DNA from: Eubacterium ruminantium
Lineage (GTDB): Bacteria > Bacillota > Clostridia > Lachnospirales > Lachnospiraceae
Length of the DNA stretch: 64,000 nucleotides
Assembly (NCBI GenBank): GCA_900108205.1
Contig: FNUU01000005.1
Span: forward strand, 62,001 to 126,000
Direction: 5' to 3'
The position numbers were made by a program, and so were the translations under genes. Each line of letters starts with the position of its first letter. The first letter of the stretch is position 1. Below the pieces are notes generated by a model. That model saw only the letters and a list, made by a program, of their open reading frames with translations, had not been told where the DNA came from and searched no databases. Below, piece by piece: positions 61,486 through 64,000 of the stretch.

Positions 61486-62685
61486 TCACTCAGAAATGAT
61501 ATCAATAACCACAAATTCAGACTTTGTTCCGGTTTTAAATTTAATAGCCCAATCCGATATTCCCGAAGTAACAATAAACGTTGTATTTCCTCTGACTTCT
61601 TTACCATAGGTGCGGTCATTTGACCTAAACAGATATTCCCCTATGAAACCGAGCGGTATCAACTGTCCACCATGGGTATGTCCTGAAAGGACCAGATCTG
61701 CGCCCGACTTTGCTTCAGCCTCATAATCATTTGGCTGATGATCCAGCATTATAATATATTTATTCCTGTCAAGGCCCTCCGTCATCTCGGAAGCCGCCAT
61801 TCTGTCTTCAAAGCTCCTGTCTTTTCTGCCTGCAATATAGAATTTATCATCAACAAGCACTGTCTCATCCTCAAGTACTGTCACGCCATTTTTCTTAAGC
61901 TCGGCTATAAGCTCATCATAGCTAAAGTCCCTGCTTTGATAATAACCCTTATCATGATTTCCGCAGGAATAATAAATGCCATAGGTAGTCTTCATCTGTC
62001 CGAGAGCCTCACAGCTTCTTATCATATCCTCCCTCGTAGTACTGTCATCCACGAAGTCTCCGGTTATCACCATCACATCCGGTGATGTCTTTTCGATAGT
62101 CTTCATATGTTCTGCAAAACCATCGCCATCGAAGGTCGTACCAATATGCGAATCTGCTATCTGTACTACCCTGAGCTTCTCAATGCCAAGATTTTTTTCT
62201 GTATGAAGTGTATAATCTGTTTCATACACATGATACGCAAGGAAGAAACCAATAATAAGATATACTGTTGTTGTAATGATAACAGCTATTCCAAGACGGT
62301 AGATATGCGGAGCGTCATTTTCGCCGTCTGCCTGTTGCAGTTTATCAATCTTTTTACCGTCTGTCTGCTGCGTTTCATCCTCCGACGCTGTTTCAGACTG
62401 TATATTCGACTTTTTCTCTCCCCTAACCCTGCGAACAACCGCTGCAGCTATATCAAAAACAAGCCAGAACACCGCATAATGCAGCATAACGATTATTGCA
62501 TTTACCACATCAAAAATGCCATAAATGACAAAGCCCAATATCGGAATAAAGGACAGTATCCATCGTTTTGCCCTGCTGTCTCCTGCCAGTCTTCTGACTA
62601 TATAAAATTTCTTAATTCTCGACATGAGATAGATAACACTTGCGACAGCCAGTGCCAATACTATAAATAAAATAGCTATCCACAT
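61486..62685 (-). CDS. membrane calcineurin-like metallophosphoesterase
   Basis: A 399-residue protein from ATG 62685 (MWIAILFIVLALAVASVIYL). Four or five membrane segments occupy about 1-160, with a charged insert (KSNIQSETASEDETQQTDGK). A metallophosphoesterase domain follows: VVQIADSHIG, ITGDFVDDST, YYSCGNHDKGYY, LVLSGHTHGGQLIP, giving all metal ligands. This layout matches YkuE-like enzymes acting on lipids or envelope phosphates. The upstream TTG start (62754) lacks support. It stands between the alpha/beta hydrolase and the lipid kinase on the same strand. Confidence 0.88.
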   Translation of the reverse strand: MWIAILFIVLALAVASVIYLMSRIKKFYIVRRLAGDSRAKRWILSFIPILGFVIYGIFDVVNAIIVMLHYAVFWLVFDIAAAVVRRVRGEKKSNIQSETASEDETQQTDGKKIDKLQQADGENDAPHIYRLGIAVIITTTVYLIIGFFLAYHVYETDYTLHTEKNLGIEKLRVVQIADSHIGTTFDGDGFAEHMKTIEKTSPDVMVITGDFVDDSTTREDMIRSCEALGQMKTTYGIYYSCGNHDKGYYQSRDFSYDELIAELKKNGVTVLEDETVLVDDKFYIAGRKDRSFEDRMAASEMTEGLDRNKYIIMLDHQPNDYEAEAKSGADLVLSGHTHGGQLIPLGFIGEYLFRSNDRTYGKEVRGNTTFIVTSGISDWAIKFKTGTKSEFVVIDIISE

Positions 62686-62792
62686 ATTGTATGCCCGCCC
62701 CTTTCTCAGATATATTACATCTTTACTACCCGATACATATACTCGGCTGTTCAATCTCTGCCCGCGCCGTTTGTCCTCGACCGGCTGTTTAA

Positions 62793-63872
62793 TTACAGAA
62801 TAACCTGCAGTTTTTCCGGAAGCATTTCAAATTTGACATGCTTTGATTCACCGCCATACTCTCCATCGACATGAACCACCATTTCTTTATCTGAAACAAG
62901 CTCGATCTTATCTTTGTTAAAGAGCATAAAATTCTTTGACTTGTCGTGCTTTGCCATCACAAGAACCGGCAGGATAAAAAATGATTTCCATTTCGGAACA
63001 TCATATGCCAGCGTGCAGGAAAGCTCGCCATCGTCATACTTCGCCTTTGGAGCCATAGGAACTCCGCCGCCTTCACAGCGCATGTTCATGGCAGCAAAAA
63101 AGATAAGCTTTCTGATATCAACGCTCACATAATCCTTTATATCTTTACATTCAGAAGCTTTTCCAACGCTCAAATTGCTCTCAAAAGAATTGTACTTAGA
63201 CTCATCTTTCTTAAAAATATTGCTCATCTTGATACGTACATCATTTTTTTCCATGGTAAAGAGGGAAATGATGGTCATGATAATATATGACATTCCTCCC
63301 AAACCACAGCTATTCAGGATACCTTTCATTTTAGAATTATCTACCTTCTTGCAGACAAGCGCATCGAGACCAATTCCTGAACTGATTCCAAATCTCCTCT
63401 CAAGCGATGTAACCCCCGAAGCCTTACCCAGCTGAAGAGCAACATTTTCATCACCATATACAGTGGTAAGTCCCACATCCACAAGCCTTATTCTTGAATC
63501 TGTCAGACCATTGAGCACCTTTGCCAGTGCCTTTCCTGTTCTCTTCGGAATTCCAAGTCCTCTTGCAAAATCATTTCCGGATCCGGTCGGAATTATGCCA
63601 ATTCTGGTACGACTGAAATCCGTGATACCATTGATCACTTCGTTTACAGTACCATCTCCGCCAATTATGATGATATTTATTATTCCCTTAGTCTTTTCGG
63701 TAAGCTTCTCCACGAACTTTTTTGAATCACCGGGATATCTGGATTTAAACATTTTGGCGCTTATTCCCTTGATATCAAGAATCTCCCTGACCTTCATCCA
63801 TGTCTTCTTCGCTCTGCCGCCGCCCCCGTTAATATTCACAATAAAATATATATTTCTGCTGTTATCCGACAT
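62793..63872 (-). CDS. diacylglycerol/lipid kinase (DagK family)
   Basis: Phosphorylates diacylglycerol or a related lipid. 359 residues; IVNINGGGGRAKKTW at the N-terminus, the ATP-binding IIIIGGDGTVNEVINGI (about 65), GIIPTGSGNDFARGLG (about 92), and a C-terminal beta-sandwich with DDGELSCTL and VVHVDGEYG. An insert at about 190-255 (ISLFTMEKNDVRIKMSNIFK) is longer than usual. GGTGGAG is the ribosome binding site. Together with the phosphoesterase and hydrolase, a lipid-metabolism theme is apparent. Copy 2 of the structured element lies about 60-120 nt upstream. Confidence 0.9.
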   Translation of the reverse strand: MSDNSRNIYFIVNINGGGGRAKKTWMKVREILDIKGISAKMFKSRYPGDSKKFVEKLTEKTKGIINIIIIGGDGTVNEVINGITDFSRTRIGIIPTGSGNDFARGLGIPKRTGKALAKVLNGLTDSRIRLVDVGLTTVYGDENVALQLGKASGVTSLERRFGISSGIGLDALVCKKVDNSKMKGILNSCGLGGMSYIIMTIISLFTMEKNDVRIKMSNIFKKDESKYNSFESNLSVGKASECKDIKDYVSVDIRKLIFFAAMNMRCEGGGVPMAPKAKYDDGELSCTLAYDVPKWKSFFILPVLVMAKHDKSKNFMLFNKDKIELVSDKEMVVHVDGEYGGESKHVKFEMLPEKLQVIL

Positions 63873-63930
63873 ATTTCTCCACCATATTTATCTACATATT
63901 ACGCTGTAACATCACATTATATTGACATAT

Positions 63931-63991
63931 TGAGAAGCAAAAACCGCATCTCATAATCCTGCGGGACTAAAGTCCCTCCGGTAACTTATCA
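63931..63991 (-). ncRNA. candidate structured leader element upstream of lipid kinase (copy 2)
   Basis: Read on the minus strand: TGATAAG-TTACCGGAGGGAC-TTTA-GTCCCGCAGGATTATGAGATGC..., matching copy 1 at 9003-9063 at most positions. Stem P2 is GGGAC/GTCCC (63963-63967 with 63972-63976) against GGAAC/GTTCC in copy 1, and stem P3 is TGAGAtGC/GCtTCTCA (63931-63938 with 63946-63953) against TGAGATAT/ATATCTCA: both covary. The loop NNTA of P2 is kept. The outer-stem partner is not found downstream and may lie beyond the window end. Confidence 0.55.
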
Positions 63992-64000
63992 CTCTTCAGC

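Overview
The window looks like a chromosomal segment of an anaerobic Clostridia-class Firmicute, most likely a Lachnospiraceae member (Butyrivibrio/Roseburia/Pseudobutyrivibrio-like). This rests on moderate-to-low GC, strong GGAGG ribosome binding sites, a Trp T-box leader, YGWW-type cell-wall-binding repeats, XXXLXXG heptad-repeat lipoproteins, and the comEC/holA/rpsT neighbourhood. No rRNA, tRNA, CRISPR array, intact insertion sequence or prophage is visible. Most genes lie on the minus strand.

Layout. 1-6.5 kb: 5' part of carB (runs off the window), truA with an unusual insertion, a putP-type symporter and glgB. 6.6-15 kb: a secreted zinc-metallopeptidase-like cell-wall protein, holA, rpsT with a folded leader, an NlpC/P60-like cell-wall protein behind a curved, operator-rich promoter, small membrane proteins, a truncated protein-kinase remnant and a deaminase. 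15-23 kb: a run ppk - histidine kinase - GerMN lipoprotein - comEC; comEC carries three independent in-frame minisatellites. 23-35 kb: PAP2 phosphatase and GT2 glycosyltransferase, then an XXXLXXG lipoprotein paired with an MMPL/RND transporter, an M23 peptidase, a two-component system, a LemA protein and a TetR regulator. 35-39 kb: a cytoplasmic glycoside-hydrolase-like/sialate-esterase pair. 39-45 kb: trpBDCFA (no trpE/G) behind a Trp-specific T-box. 45-53 kb: a Kv-like channel, superoxide dismutase, purE, a PH-domain protein, ilvC with a folded leader, a diguanylate cyclase with a sugar-binding-protein-like sensor, a GntR regulator and a YhaM-like exoribonuclease. 53-56 kb: a 966-residue orphan protein. 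56-64 kb: a TetR regulator convergent with a three-gene set (condensation-like acyltransferase, discrete acyl carrier protein, AMP-dependent acyl ligase), then an alpha/beta hydrolase, a membrane metallophosphoesterase and a diacylglycerol-kinase-like lipid kinase.

Strongest candidates for something undescribed: (1) a near-identical structured element found twice, upstream of holA and upstream of the lipid kinase, with compensatory base changes in two stems; (2) the stand-alone condensation/ACP/ligase set; (3) folded leaders of ilvC and rpsT; (4) a MITE-like repeat family of about 210 bp whose ends abut TAG stop codons of three genes; (5) the comEC minisatellites. Functions of RNA elements and of the acyl cluster are inferences from sequence read by eye; no database search was possible.
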